Source: Branchiostoma floridae
Taxonomy: Eukaryota; Chordata; Leptocardii; Amphioxiformes; Branchiostomatidae
NCBI RefSeq assembly: GCF_000003815.2
Contig: NC_049983.1
Span: 21,383,650 to 21,447,649, forward strand
Length of the DNA: 64,000 bases
Direction: 5' to 3'
Part shown: piece by piece, positions 11,301-23,921 of the stretch
How positions within the stretch are numbered: the first letter of the stretch is position 1
Layout of the letters: each line of letters opens with the position of its first letter
The notes under the pieces: generated by a model
Databases searched by the model: none
Told to the model about the DNA's origin: nothing
Seen by the model: the letters and a program-made list of their open reading frames with translations, nothing else
Translations under genes and position numbers: made by a program

Positions 11301-11567
11301 AATTCTCACACGGCCTATGAAGTGAGTTTACTCGTGTGTTCCTGCAACGCCCCCCTCCCCACCCCACACTGACGTCGACGCACACAAACCTTGGCTGTCG
11401 CCCTCCAAGTACTGCACTTGCAGCTCCTCTTCAGGAGCCGTGCTCTGGTGCCGTCTCCCCTGCGTAAACACGGCAGAGCCACATTGTGTGGCGCTGGTAC
11501 GGAGAGACAGTCCAGGACGGACAACGTTTCTGACCGAGCGACACAAAAACATAGTGAGGGACGCCAT
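8379..11567 (-). CDS. AUH: Methylglutaconyl-CoA hydratase, mitochondrial (AUH)
   Basis: Seven exons on the minus strand join in frame: 11567-11390, 10695-10628, 10447-10360, 10030-9851, 9570-9326, 9031-8933 and 8456-8379, all GT-AG, giving 311 residues. The crotonase fold shows the oxyanion block [13 protein letters not shown] (109-121), [13 protein letters not shown] with catalytic Glu161, and [17 protein letters not shown] with Glu181. The C-terminus ends RPPRYKGE, as in vertebrate [15 protein letters not shown] and SEVGPF favour AUH over ECHDC2. The enzyme hydrates 3-methylglutaconyl-CoA to HMG-CoA in leucine breakdown. Residues 1-42 are Arg-rich without acids and fit a mitochondrial presequence. 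An in-frame ATG at 11618 would add 17 residues including acidic ones, so I prefer 11567. The lysines known to bind AU-rich RNA in human AUH are mostly replaced here. Confidence 0.97.
8565..8705 (-). repeat. tRNA-derived SINE remnant in AUH intron 6
   Basis: On the minus strand a B-box-like AGGTTTGATTCC (near 8647-8637) follows an A-box-like TGGCATGGAATTGG. It is followed by GTGTCCTTGTGAAAG, similar to the GTGTCCTTGGGAAAGGCACT block shared by many invertebrate SINEs. The copy is eroded and no target duplication was identified. Confidence 0.4.
10851..11047. mobile_element. GCG-rich MITE-like element in AUH intron 1
   Basis: The ends are imperfect inverted repeats: TGTAAATGCATTTAAGTTCG on the left against TGTTAATGCAGAAATGTTCG as the complement of the right. 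Inside, the phrase TTTAATTTCGCGG or a variant recurs three times. The CpG-rich repeats stand out strongly from the AT-rich intron. There is no coding capacity and the superfamily is not assigned. Confidence 0.55.
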
Positions 11568-12035
11568 GCTGCTTTCAACTTTGACCCCAATGCTAAACAA
11601 GAGTTCAACGACCGACATACCTTCACGCCTTCACAATTTACAACTGGTGTATTAGTTGATCATTTCCTCCACCAACAGTAACATTGATAACAGACGTAAC
11701 ACAATCTATATTAAAAGAATATATCATTATATAATCATATCTTTAAAAAAAAGTAGGCTTTAATCACATTTTGTGACGATTTATTCAAAGTAGGTCCTCA
11801 TTCTTATAATTAATGTTCAATGATGGTCATTTCTACATAACTGCTTTTTAAAAGGCCACAAGTAAGAAATTTCCGTCATTTACCACAATGGAATTCTAGC
11901 ATAATAACTTCTTTTTCACACTGTTACAAATATCACATCTTGCAATAGCCCTTTATCATAGAACAAAGCGGGTTTAGAAAATGTCTTCATTGATTATGCA
12001 AATTATATTCCAATTTGCATAGTTGATATTTAACT
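11568..12035. other. AUH upstream region
   Basis: This is sequence before the AUH start codon up to the first assembly gap. The part next to exon 1 is moderately GC-rich and must hold the AUH promoter and 5' untranslated region. No core element was recognised. The rest is AT-rich. Confidence 0.4.
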
Positions 12036-12185
12036 NNNNNNNNNNNNNNNNNNNNNNNNNNNNNNNNNNNNNNNNNNNNNNNNNNNNNNNNNNNNNNNNN
12101 NNNNNNNNNNNNNNNNNNNNNNNNNNNNNNNNNNNNNNNNNNNNNNNNNNNNNNNNNNNNNNNNNNNNNNNNNNNNNNNNNNNNN
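12036..12185. other. Assembly gap (150 N)
   Basis: A run of 150 undetermined bases. Sequence content is unknown. Confidence 1.
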
Positions 12186-13150
12186 CATGAGAATCAAGAC
12201 CACAGCATGTCCAGAACTTGAGATATCAAACCCAAAAGTTCACCTGCAGTACCGTAACAACCCGGGACCAAAAAGCTAATCGTATCCAGGTCAAGACCTA
12301 TCCACATAACGCTATATCAATTCAAGCCATCAGGTGACACATTCTCGAGTTATGTTGGTCTTCTTCAAACAAACAAACAAACATACATACACAAACAAGC
12401 GCTACCGTAAATATAACATTGGCGAATGTAAATTATGTAAATATAACCATTTTGGCAGAGGTAATTAGGACGCAGCTCCTCCGCTAACATGCCGCAGCTT
12501 TATTGAGATACCCGCTTAACCCTACATGCATGCTACTGGAAAGGGTTGCAGTCTTTAGTACGGGACGTTGAGCGTTTCGTCCTGGTTGTCAAAAAGAGCG
12601 AGAGGAATTTCCAGGGTACAAAGAACATCTAAATACTGCACATATTGTCTGTCGTCTCTGTCATGACCAGTGGAAGAATAGCTCTTCGGTGAGCTAAATT
12701 GGGCCGATATCATCTTTACTTTTCTTAGTTTAGTTTTAAGGGGCAAGCTTTGGAGGCCTACACATTGGCTAAGTACTACATCATCCAAATCAGCAGGCTG
12801 GCTTTGCTGAATTCTGAATTCAGGCCTACATTTAGCTTAGCAAGAAATGAACGGATTGTGATCTACATAAAGTCCCGGTTACACAGCCAAATTTGGCTCC
12901 AGACTCTCTCTTGATGGTTAGGAGTGATTCGGGAGCTAGGTCGGCTGGCATTCGGCTGAGTCAGTTGGTGTTCGGCTGCGCCATCGGAATGTTCTATGTG
13001 TAACCTAAGCATAAAATGTAAGTGGTATCTATGTGGAATCAAAACGGTTTTAATTCCACCGTGTGATTCCACATAATGACCACGTAAATGACAGTGTTAA
13101 GAACCAAGGACAGGCTTAGTTGCTCATGTATTGATGTGTTCAGCACTAAG
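12186..13150. other. Stretch without a supported gene
   Basis: There is an AAAC/ATAC microsatellite near 12368-12395. A possible degraded TIR element spans about 12869-13008: it begins GTCCCGGTTACACAGCC and ends TGTGTAACC, with internal TCGGCTG repeats and the right tip missing. No exon is supported. Confidence 0.4.
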
Positions 13151-13250
13151 NNNNNNNNNNNNNNNNNNNNNNNNNNNNNNNNNNNNNNNNNNNNNNNNNN
13201 NNNNNNNNNNNNNNNNNNNNNNNNNNNNNNNNNNNNNNNNNNNNNNNNNN
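13151..13250. other. Assembly gap (100 N)
   Basis: A run of exactly 100 undetermined bases, a common placeholder length. The real gap size is unknown, and protein frames spanning it are meaningless. Confidence 1.
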
Positions 13251-13605
13251 CCCTTTCATCACCGATTTATGTATCGATTAATTAATTTCTTGATTTATTT
13301 ACCAAGTATTTGTTGATTATTCAACTTAAACTTCATCAAACTGATTCAACAAATTAGAATTTCACCTAGTAGCGTTACATTGATTAATGGTTTAATAAAT
13401 CTATTAATTGATTTGTTCGTTGCATTTATTAGTTGCAGTTAAACCATCAATCCATCTTTTTGTTATATCTTTAAAGCTTTGGTGCAGTCAAGGTTCAGTC
13501 TAGTTGTAAATGAAAGTTATTTTACTCATGCAAAAGAAATGCACTCATTTCTTGACATCTAACGTTAAGAGGTCCCCCAGAGGTCCGCTCCTTTTGTTGA
13601 AATTG

Positions 13606-13680
13606 ATGATTTTGATTTGATTTGATTTGATTTATTAAAATTTCAAACGGTACATACAAGTATGGTTAAACGACTTAGTC
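13606..13680 (-). repeat. LINE/SINE 3' tail with ATCAA microsatellite
   Basis: Read on the minus strand, unique sequence leads into TTTTAATAAATCAAATCAAA. This is the usual form of a CR1/L2-type 3' end with a short tandem tail. The body of the element is not recognisable. Confidence 0.4.
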
Positions 13681-13839
13681 TTAGGTAATACACATCTTTG
13701 TTGTATACATGTACAGTATATCCTGAAACATGCATTTGTACCTTTGATCACTAGAGGTCGCTATTGCCTTCCCTGCTTTCGGAAGAACTCGGGAAGGTCC
13801 CGGAAGTGCCCCATGATGACGTACTTCCTGCTCAGAAAG

Positions 13840-13981
13840 AATCATTTGGAGTGAAGAGGCGGCGCGGCAGGCAAGCAGGAGTACTGCTGGAGTTTGTGGA
13901 GTTTCTGTGAGGAGTTTGGACCGCATACCCAACGCTAACAAGCGATCGACAACGAGTAGCAGCAGCCTCTGGCACCGGAGG
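13840..13981 (+). other. PLXNB: Probable noncoding first exon of plexin-B
   Basis: A local CG-rich patch (GAGGCGGCGCGGCAGG) is followed by ACCGGAGG|GTAAGT, a perfect donor consensus with the intron starting at 13982. No ATG-led frame of note precedes it. The next plus-strand exon with clear coding is the plexin start exon at 46518, whose acceptor lies only 8 bp before its ATG, so an upstream noncoding exon is required. The match of these two ends over 32.5 kb is inference. A CRE-like TGACGT and ETS-like CTTCCT and GGAAGT sites lie nearby at 13800-13830. Confidence 0.4.
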
Positions 13982-15344
13982 GTAAGTCGTGGTCACCTCG
14001 GTGGTTGTTTGTGAAAAGTATGAGCGCGTTTTGCCCAAATTTGGACTACAGGGCATAGCGGAAGTTGTTTTGTCATCAGGCACACGCCCTCCCCAACAGG
14101 TAAAAGACCTGTTTCAACAAATCACCTTTTACAGAAGTAAGTTTCCGTCTTACTGCGCATCCGTTTGACAAGTGATTGTAAACACTACCAGTGCAATATA
14201 GCGGTGGAAAACTTTGTTGGAAAGGGTATTCTTTCGTGTCGATTTCTTCTGACACGCCTTCTCTGGCTACCAGAGAACTCGTCTGTCCCAGCTCTCGCGG
14301 GGTGTCGAACTTTGAGGAATTGTGTGACCTCCGCCACATTCCATTACTTTTTGGGACGGAACAGGAGCACAACTGTTTCCGACAGGACGTTCCGTGTTGT
14401 ATCAGGTTTGTAGTACACGTTAAACATGTTAAGGTCATTGTAAGACGGTAACAACAAGCCACATAATATGGCATTTGAAAGGAAACTGAATGTGGTGTTT
14501 GGGGTGACGGCGTGTCGATTTCTTCAACAAACTTTTGCCGGTAATCTGATTTTCAGATCACGTTATGCCTGCGCCCCAAAGTCTTTGAAGCTTCTCCTGT
14601 TTTTTTGCCGTGTAAATTTTTAACTGGGACTGATTAATGCCGCATCTGTACTCACTTCGCTGTCCTAGATATATGTTGTGTAAACAGTCCGAGGTCGGTT
14701 TGTTTTGGGGAAGTGTGTGTGCCCCTTCTTCATAACTGTAGTGCACTTTTGTAAAGCTACTTCCCAAAACATGTTACCATGAGACATGATCACAGTCTCC
14801 TCCCCTGTGACATCAGACACTTACAGAGCTATTGTTTAGCCTATTGTCTCACCGGGCTCACAATGGGATGAAACATAAAGAGTACAATGGTCACCTGCTG
14901 AAAATGTCCTGTGTTGGAGAAGGATGTCCCGTTTCCTGTGACAAAAAGGTGTTCCCCTTGGAGTAATGAAAAGGAATGCTGAGCAGGACACAAGCATATG
15001 TGCTGCTCATTAACAGGTGTTCCTGGGGTGTTGTCATGTACATTTGTATATAGATTGGCACACTGCTGAAAAGAAATTATGTGATAGATCACAAAGTATA
15101 ACCACTTGCTAGATTTTACTACATTCGCACACAGTTGTAAATGTTCAGTATGACTCAGAAGAGTTTCCTACAAAAATATGCCGGGTAATTATCTGAGGAA
15201 ACATCCAATGATTTGTGATGATGGCATGTTATATATCTGTACTAGACCCAACCCTAAAACAAATTAGATTTAGGGAGGATGTTACTGAATAGAAGGGGAG
15301 TGTTGAGGAAAGCAATTTTGTTTATTACAAACTATGTAGTTTTT

Positions 15345-15480
15345 TTGTTTTAACATAATCTTTATTCATTTTTGAAAAAAAGACACAACAATACAAAGTG
15401 GATATACAAAAAGCAACCTAAGCCAGGAAAGACAATTTCCATTTTCCCAACTAAATTAATTTAACAGTGCATAACCAATG
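15345..15480 (-). repeat. Possible LINE 3' end
   Basis: On the minus strand the segment ends AATGAATAAAGATTATG after an A-rich stretch, resembling a retroposon tail. No coding part is recognised upstream, and the boundary is uncertain. Confidence 0.25.
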
Positions 15481-18400
15481 TGTCCCCACTTTAACAAATG
15501 TTTCTCAATCTATGTAGTTAGCTCACATATTGCCATGAGATTATGTTTAATACTGATGGCTTTACTACTGAGGTTTTCACAGGCAATAGGAAATATTAAG
15601 GCAGTAAAGGGAGATGTAATAAAGCCTTGGTGGGGAAGATGTAGAAGCTCCTTGATGTAAGTAATAACTATCATTTTGTGAGACTAGATTGACTGCCAAA
15701 ACTGTAGTGTTGTAACATTCTGGTATGTGTATCTGCCTTCATATCAGAGCATCAAATGCCTTTAGTTGTCTTTCTGTGGAAGAAAGAAATCCTGATGCAA
15801 CAGAAATCAAACTGCATACTGTTAGATAAAACAAATTGCTTTGGAGCATACCTTTGATGAAACTTGTAAGTGTCCCTAATACCTGTTTGCCGAAGATAGG
15901 TCATCAGTTAGTCCGGAAGTGTAACCGACATCTATTAGTATGACAAGTATGTCTCCCAGTCCACCTGTGTTACTGTAGGTGGAAGTGGATAGCTGTAATT
16001 TGGTCCATCCTTATAACCTATGGGGGCCTGGTGGCAACAGGTCTAGGCACAAAATGATGGGTGCTGCTCTGTCATCTAGTTGGGTCATTCTGGGCAATTG
16101 AAAATGTACTCCAGAAGGCTGTCATTACATGAATGCAACATCAAAGAGCCAGGGGTGACATCCCCATCCACACCTCTAGACAGTCATATATCTGGAGCCG
16201 GAACCTGCAGCAAGAGCACTGCTATTATTGAAAGAAGCCTGGAGACAGAGACTGACTCTAATGGCCCATCCCCTGGCCCTGTTCAGCAGTTGTTGCATGG
16301 CAGCCTAACAGTTGTAGTAACAGCGGTTCATTTGCCAAATGACTAGTGTGTTACTTACTAATGAAGTTTGGCATAAAGCCAATAACATGGCATGAGATTC
16401 ACTCAGAATTGCCCGCTGACCGTTTGCTTGGCTCTTACTCACTCACAGATTGGGCACAATGTTCGCTGCAGGGTCTTCTTTTCTAGCAGCCTAGTAACCC
16501 TTCATGTCAATCTGTATTCTATGTATAAAACAGGTGGTGCAGGAATTTCTGCAGACCTGTGTGTTTCCCTGGGTGTTGGGGTGAGTAGTGGACTGGGGTC
16601 CAGCACAGCTTGTTGTAGATCTGCTGGCATGCAGAATCACCAGACAGATTATCTCACTAAATAGGTCAGTTGAACACTCTGGGGAAATAAAAATATGCCA
16701 CCCTTGCATGATCCAGATGAGATAGGAACAGGAGTAGTGTGCAACATAAATATTGTATAGTACTTAGGATACAGCATTGGATTATGATTCAGGTCACTGG
16801 TACGGTGTGAGCTGTATAAGAATGAGTTTTTTTTGTGACCCTACACGTATACAGTACAGTGGACTTGTGATATCATGTCTTGTGGATGTTTATAGAATTT
16901 GGAATTAAAAGTTTTCTGAAATATGGCTAATGTGGATGTTGTTCAACACAGCTGCTAAGCTGATGTGTTAGTAACAGCATAGATATAGAAAATATATAGC
17001 AAATGTCATTTGTTTTTTTATGATCCGTGACGAAAGAGTTTGTGCTCGTACCACTTATGCTGGAACATCTCATACATTGATCATCCATGCTGGTAAGCTG
17101 GCAGAGGCCTAGCTAACTATGGAATAAACTAGATAGAACCATAACAGAGGGAGACTGTACCTTTTCTAAGACAGTATGACCCATAGAAACCACAGGCTGT
17201 CAAATATGATTGACAAGTGTTCATTCTTTGTGTCATGCAGCCATAGTGGAACCGAACAGGTCAAGGCACACCTGTCACAACACCAGTTTTCAGACCACAG
17301 ACAAATGCAGTTTTGTTATGTGTGTTGTCCCTTGCCCTGTAACCTGGGGCTGCATTATTCCTCACCACTATCCCCTCCCTAAACATGCGTCAAACCCTAA
17401 TAGCAGCTGGTACCGAGGGGGCTTTGTATAACAAGTGTTGAGTTGATTGTATAAAAAACAATGTTATGTATGGAAAGAGACTCTTTTTCAGATTTTGCTG
17501 GTTCCCTATAATGAGAACATGCCTCAGTCTTGGGCAGTGTGTGGTCTCGTTGCTGTTAGTACTGCTCTGGAATCTGCTCAAGATCAATGTATTTTACAGC
17601 ACTGTACGGAATACTGATATTGCTGTGTTTGATGGAGTGTCACATAAATTGGGCCACGTCTCTGTAGAATAATGTTATTATGCAAGGGAAAATATAGGTG
17701 ATGCATATTGAATATGATGAAAAAGACTGTGATGTTGCCAAGTTTTGAGCAATACATAATAATCCATTCTGTCTCAGTGTCATTTCAAAGTCTATGCAGG
17801 GTCTGGTACAATGTAATGTATTGTGATATAAATTCTATTACATACTGGAATGTATGGTGTACAATTCAGTCCTTTAGTGTGTCAGTGTATCAAAATGCAT
17901 GAGCGGGACACAGCAATGCTGAAATTATCCCCCAGTAGTGCATTATTCAACAGCTGAATGTAATAACTTACATGTTAGCAATACCAGGGTAGAACACACA
18001 GATGTATGGAAAATTATATAGCCATCACTCAATTCAATCACATATTGAATTGAGCTTAATTTGCTTGAATATTCAATTATGAGTATGAGATGATTTTAAT
18101 AGTTTTATTGCTGAAAAGCAGGAAGCAATAAATCTTTAATGGCCATGAATAATTGCATATGGAACCACTCTAGCCGGAATAATGAGGAAAGAAGACGGAC
18201 AGTGCGGTACTTTTTTATGCAGTTGTAAACCATACTTATCTTGTTAGTGGTGCCGTGAAGTCTAAGGTCCAGAATTTACCACAGCGCCTGTGTATGTGGG
18301 TGATTAATGGACTGTACCCTACCTGTGCTAATGTGATCATAGACCACAGTTCAGGCTAATCAACTTATAACTCTTCTCTCTACCCTTCAGTGTTTCACCA

Positions 18401-21400
18401 TGATCCAATTACCATTGGAAATCTTTGATAATTCTATTTGGTTCAAACACAAGAGATCCATCACTATACCCAAGGGTACACCACATGGGGATTGCAAACA
18501 TTCCTCTCCATGAATGTAAAGTTTTCCATTACAATTTCATATATATAAGCCTGATAATTGCAATCAAACTACCGGTTAACTGATGATGCCAGAGCATCCC
18601 ATGTGCATTCTATCACACACTGGAAGTAGTGTAACAGTGAGATAACATGCTGGCCGTTATTGGATGATAAAATAGCAATGCAATAACTCATAAATAGCGT
18701 ATTGTACTGGGAAATAACCTGTGATTTGCAGCTTCTGTTATCATCCCTGCTTTGTTGTTTTACTTCAAAGCGTTGATGCGTGCCTTATGAAAGTATAATC
18801 ACGGAGGATGTGAGAGAGACGCTGAGATGAAAGTAAAAGTTCAGGATGTGAGCAGTTTTGTGATAATGTTTGGTCCTCAAAGTGGTTTGGAAGTTTCCAA
18901 ATGATAACAGATGGGGTGAGAGTGGAGGAGGTCACGCTGGTTGGATGTAGAGATAACACAGGCAACTGAGATGGCAAAGTGGTACACACAGTGATGGTGC
19001 GATAAAAGATGGTGGTCTTTAAGTCTAAAACATTCTGGTAGAACATCTTGTGTAGAATACATTTTTATCAACAAGCAAAGCAGTGACAAGTTGAAGAATG
19101 TTATATATATTAGTAAGTTAAACCTCTACCATGCCATATAATTTATACGCTATAACAGAAGAAAATTATGCCACATGTGTTTTTGTGAACTTCTATGAAT
19201 ATTCCAGTCATAAAGCCTGTTATCTTATTATATTCATAACCAATATTGACACTGCAGTACCCAGCAATAACCAAACTGACCAAGCCAGTTTTCATTGTGG
19301 TATGTATGTAGTAGGAATATTTTATGAAGCATGGGAACAGACGTTTTCACACCTGTGAATCCCTAGGGGTGGAACCTAACAGATGGAAGAGCAGCAGGGA
19401 TGAGGAAATGTCACTATAATCCATTCTGACAGGGCTGTAAGGCACTGGGGCAAGGACAATTCATATTTCATGCAGGTATGAAAGGACCCAGGCACTACTG
19501 ATAGGATTACAGGCTGCTCACAAAGGCTTGAGGTGTGTCAAGGTTATTAGGGGACAACCTTCCATCTGTATGCAGGCACTGTGTGAAATGTGATACATTG
19601 ATGTAATGAAAGGATTGGAGATGTCAATTTTTGGGGCAACTACAGGTTATAATTCTCGATAGAGGAAAGGGTGGGATAGGAAGTAGCTGCTAGTTTTAAC
19701 TTTTGATACATGGTGATTTAAGAGAAAAAAGTACAGTTGGCTGAGATGAAGCAAAGTACTTTTCAGAGCAATGTACATCTGTAGTAGGCTTCCCTGGTTA
19801 GCCCCCAGGGCAACAGCAGAGATAGGAATGCTGGTATCCTTGGGTAGACACACTAAACAGGTTGTGGTCTACCCCATGTAGTGTGCCTTGCTCTTCTCTG
19901 CAGGAGCAGCACAATGACAAAACAACAGAGACAACAAAAACATTGTCATCTAGCCACCTGTGATGTTTGTGATGTTGTGTTTGGGAATTCTGTCCACATT
20001 CTCTGGGTTTGGAATTGGTGCCTACAGGGAATTCAACATTACTTTGGATTCCAGTAGGAAGATACTTTGGAAATCGAATGGCCAATCTGTTATCTGATTG
20101 GTACATCATTCAATGGGTTGTCTTGTGTCTCACTGAACTTGTCTGGAGAGAACTCTGAGAAAAAAACATGTACTATCAATGTCTTAAGACTTAAACTTTA
20201 AAGCTGACAATCTGTGGTTTTATGCAAACCATAGCTTGACAGATTGATGTGTGTTTACTTTACAATAGAAGTTGATGATGATGAATGACTAAATAGTAAA
20301 TGCTTTTTTGGTATGGTGGCATGTGTCCTGCATCCACTATTAGCTGTGGAGTTTCCAAGTTTATCACGACGTTGCGGAGCGCAAAATTTACTGAAACTCC
20401 ATCATGCTGATAAGTAAAGCCTATAAACAACAGCAGCAGGATCATGAGTGGGTTTAGTGTTAATGAATAAGGAGGGTTCTGATCAGCCTGCACTGGGGCA
20501 AAAGTGCATTTGCCAATTACCATTAGTGACTTTGAAAGATATTGCCTTGGGACACATGGGCAATCAATCTCAGTTAGGGCCAGCATTAGCGAACTTGAAC
20601 TCCTGCAGTGATTTAGCGAGGGCCATGTGCTTAACATAATAGTCTTGTTTGGCTAGTAGATGGCAACTGTTTTGGATTAAGATTCACTGGTTTTCCATTG
20701 GTTTGTACACTGCAGTGGGGCCATTAATAATGCCTTTCACCTGAGTTCACGGATTGGAATCTCCAAAGGTTTAAAAAAAACATGAACTTGATGAAATAGT
20801 GTACTATTACAGGCATACTGTAGCAGTTTATGTATGTTGAGTCTTGAAAACAGGAAATTAGGTAATGGCATTTCAGTGCCTTCTCCTCCAACCATGCCGA
20901 TTCTCAGCTTGCTGTGTTTAATTTGTGGGCACCTTTGACCCAGCCTGGGGCTAGTTGATACCAGCAGATGATGTTCTGATGAAGACCTGCCCAGGAGAAA
21001 CTTTACAGACTGTCTGGACCACCTTTTGAAGCCTTCAGCTACATGCTTGTCTATCCCAGAGCTGGATATCTGAATGTCACTGTGAGTGCATGTTTCTGTT
21101 TCTTTTCTCCAAGCAGAGGCACTGTCCCCGCAACCCAACCTCTACTTGCCTTGGAGAATTTGTAGTTCACTTTGAAAATGTGTCTGACACTGTGTGTGTG
21201 TCTGTGTAAGCCTAGAACTTGACCTGCATCTTTGCTTGCCCAGTTCCAATCTGGTATTCATGGTTTTATTCAACACAATTTAACAGGTCTACACTACAGA
21301 ATACAGATAGTAGCAATGAATCACTACAGGCTAGTACAGCTGTTGCCCATCCCCATATAGATTCATAGTTTGGGACCCACCAGGCAGCCCATTTGAACCT

Positions 21401-23269
21401 ACCTGGGACTGAAATCAGGGCCATATGTGCAAGAATTGATGTGAATACTAGTAGACATAAACTGCTCTGGTATATGAAGTGTGATTATTGCCTAGGCTTA
21501 GAGGGGGGGCATTTTCTTTCCATGATCAGGTTGTTCAGAGATGCTCCACTTGTTGTGTGGACACAAGTGCACTGTCCCAATGGTGCTGGTCAGGCCTGGC
21601 AGGTGTTCCACAATGTCTGGTCAAACACTGACGCTTTTGTTCTGTCATTCTTGTAACCACACACACAGGGACATTCTCCAGCTATCCTATCACTCAACAT
21701 GATACTTTTGATAGTCCATCAATTGGTCTTTCTGCATCCTACAGCCCTGAATTCTTCCAAGTACATACAGGGCATGATGATACATAAAAATCATTTGATA
21801 AGTGTTATAAGACATTGCTTACAACTTGTCTTCAGTCCACGCAAATATTACTGACAGTAAATTCTGATTGGGGAAACTTCAGTTTCACAGTATGTATTGC
21901 CATAGGTTTACATGTTTAACATATATTTTCAAATCTGACCTACATATGTTTCAAATTTGACCTGAAACTGAATGTGTTACAAAACTTCAATTACAATATT
22001 AGACAGAAAATGGTATGCTGGTTTTGTATTATTCAAATCACCTTTGTAAAGGTTATAATGATAATTTACTGCAAGTATGTTACGGTCCTTATTATCATCT
22101 TGATAGACTTTTTGCGATAAGGTTTATGATCACATGCTTTTATGCATGTATCTGTCTGCCGTGGATTCCCAAAAGGAAAATGAAACACCTCCCTCTGGTC
22201 ATAGACAATGCAAAACTGATTTACAATAAAATCCTGGATGAGGTAATCTGCAATGCTTGTTTAACAGCTATGCTGGTTTTGGTCCATAGGGAAGAATTTT
22301 TGATGAAGTATTTCCCTACCTGTCATTCAGTCATTCATTCATATCACACTTAAGTCATCTATACCTTGATAATTACAAAACAAACTATTTTTGATATCAT
22401 TTCATGTCTTTTCAACACACAGCATATAACAGAAGGATTAAATGTTCTTACTCCAGTCCTGTAGCCTAAGCTTGGCAAGATTACCTCTCTGTACAGCTGA
22501 CACTTGCCTGGAAATTCACTGTCATAGGAAATGATTGGCAGTCTGATGACATCCCTGGAGAAAGAGGGAGTGTAACATGGATCACTGGCTCTATGGAGTG
22601 ACATGTATACATTAGACATGAAGGTCAAGCCAGTTGGGATATTGTGGAAATGTATACTGAGCTCTGGTGACAGATTTATTTGGAAAAGCTGCAGGGATTT
22701 AGCCAGGGATAAATGTAATTGGCCTTGTATTTGAATGTGCACGCACAGTGTAATGTGTTTTCCATGTGGAATATATAGCTGTAGAAAGTAAGTCATATCA
22801 GCAAAACTCCGCTTTCAGTTGAGTTTTTATAGGACCCCTTCCAGTCTATGTTCACTTTGAAGATGTATCAGTTAAGTGTACTTCATCATCGGCTTTCTTT
22901 TTCTCAAAGAGTAACACCTCTAACTTGTAGTTTTACACCTTCTTATCTGTCATCAATCTCACAGCCTGGTTCCTCAAAAAGGATTATTGCAGCCATCACA
23001 TTAACGACAAACCAAAACAGCACGTCAGATCCCCGTAAAACCAGCATAACGAGTCACAGTTACAGAAGATAGCATCTCATGTCTGACAACCACATTTTAT
23101 TGCTACTAGCTAGTACTGCAGCATCAGCCATAAGCCCCACTCAAAGCGACCCATGGTTTGGAGTAAGTCACGGGCAAGTTCATCTGTGGTTGAGAGTTAG
23201 TCGGTGAAGCTGCCTTAGCTACCTACAACTTACAAGTCTTAAAAAGTTGTCTGTGCTACCAAACTCCAA

Positions 23270-23376
23270 GCCTGAGTACCATCCTCTGTAGTGACCAGTG
23301 GCTCGATACTTTCTCTTGCTAACCACCCTAGCGAAAGTATTGAGCCAGCGAGCACTATAGAGGATAGTACTCAGGC
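23270..23376. repeat. Imperfect long palindrome (MITE-like)
   Basis: The left half starts GCCTGAGTACCATCCTCTG and the right half ends with the complement of GCCTGAGTACTATCCTCTA. The arms are about 45 bp with a few mismatches around a short AT/AC centre. They cover TGGCTCGATACTTTC and its counterpart. No coding capacity is present. Confidence 0.6.
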
Positions 23377-23554
23377 AAGCAAACTCTAGGAAGTTATACT
23401 TGACTGGGGATTCGAACAGCTGGGCCCAAACTCACCGATGGAAAAGAACAAGACAGATTATGTCATATAGAGCTGCATGTTCTCTGAGAGTATGACATGT
23501 ACATAATTAAAGGCATTCTGTACTATATAGATGGAAAATATTTTTACATCCTAA

Positions 23555-23921
23555 GGCCACACCAATTTAATTTCTTGGTTCACGGATTTTTTCATAAAAA
23601 ATATGGAGCGAGAGGGCGAAATAAAAATGAAAATAAAAATTGTAAAATGGTTGTGGTAAAGGTAACGGCTAATCCAAAACATAAAGAAAAACAGTTTTCA
23701 GCTTGAAAAAAGTACAAAAACACTATTTTTGTACAGTAACAGCACCTGTACCCACACTTTAAGGAGCTTATAATATAAAGGCCAATTTGCTACACCAGAA
23801 AGTTGGTGAATGGTTTCAGTAATGGTGAAAATTTGCTGAGTGGTCATTTTTATTTTTATTTTTTTTTCCAAAAAATAGGAGCGAGCGAATCCGCGAACCA
23901 AGAAATTAAATCGGTGTGGCC
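23555..23921. mobile_element. PIF/Harbinger-like MITE (367 bp)
   Basis: The inverted ends begin GGCCACACCAATTTAATTTC on the left and, as complement, GGCCACACCGATTTAATTTC on the right. Similarity continues for about 34 bp through CTTGGTTC and GCGGATT. TAA lies immediately outside each end (23552-23554 and 23922-23924). The interior is A/T-rich with GAGCGAG and CGCTC near the arms, and there is no transposase. Confidence 0.75.

Noticed and set aside
13088-13316. Open frames running through the N gap
   Set aside because: They exist only because undetermined bases contain no stop codons.
20737-21138. 133-codon minus-strand frame
   Set aside because: No domain motif, no splice context and a composition like random intron.
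22359-22796. 145-codon minus-strand frame
   Set aside because: No recognisable motif. It lies inside the plexin intron with no neighbouring exon.
23400-23430. GGGGATTCGAAC, complement of a tRNA B box
   Set aside because: No A box or cloverleaf pairing at the right distance on the minus strand. At most it is an eroded SINE scrap.
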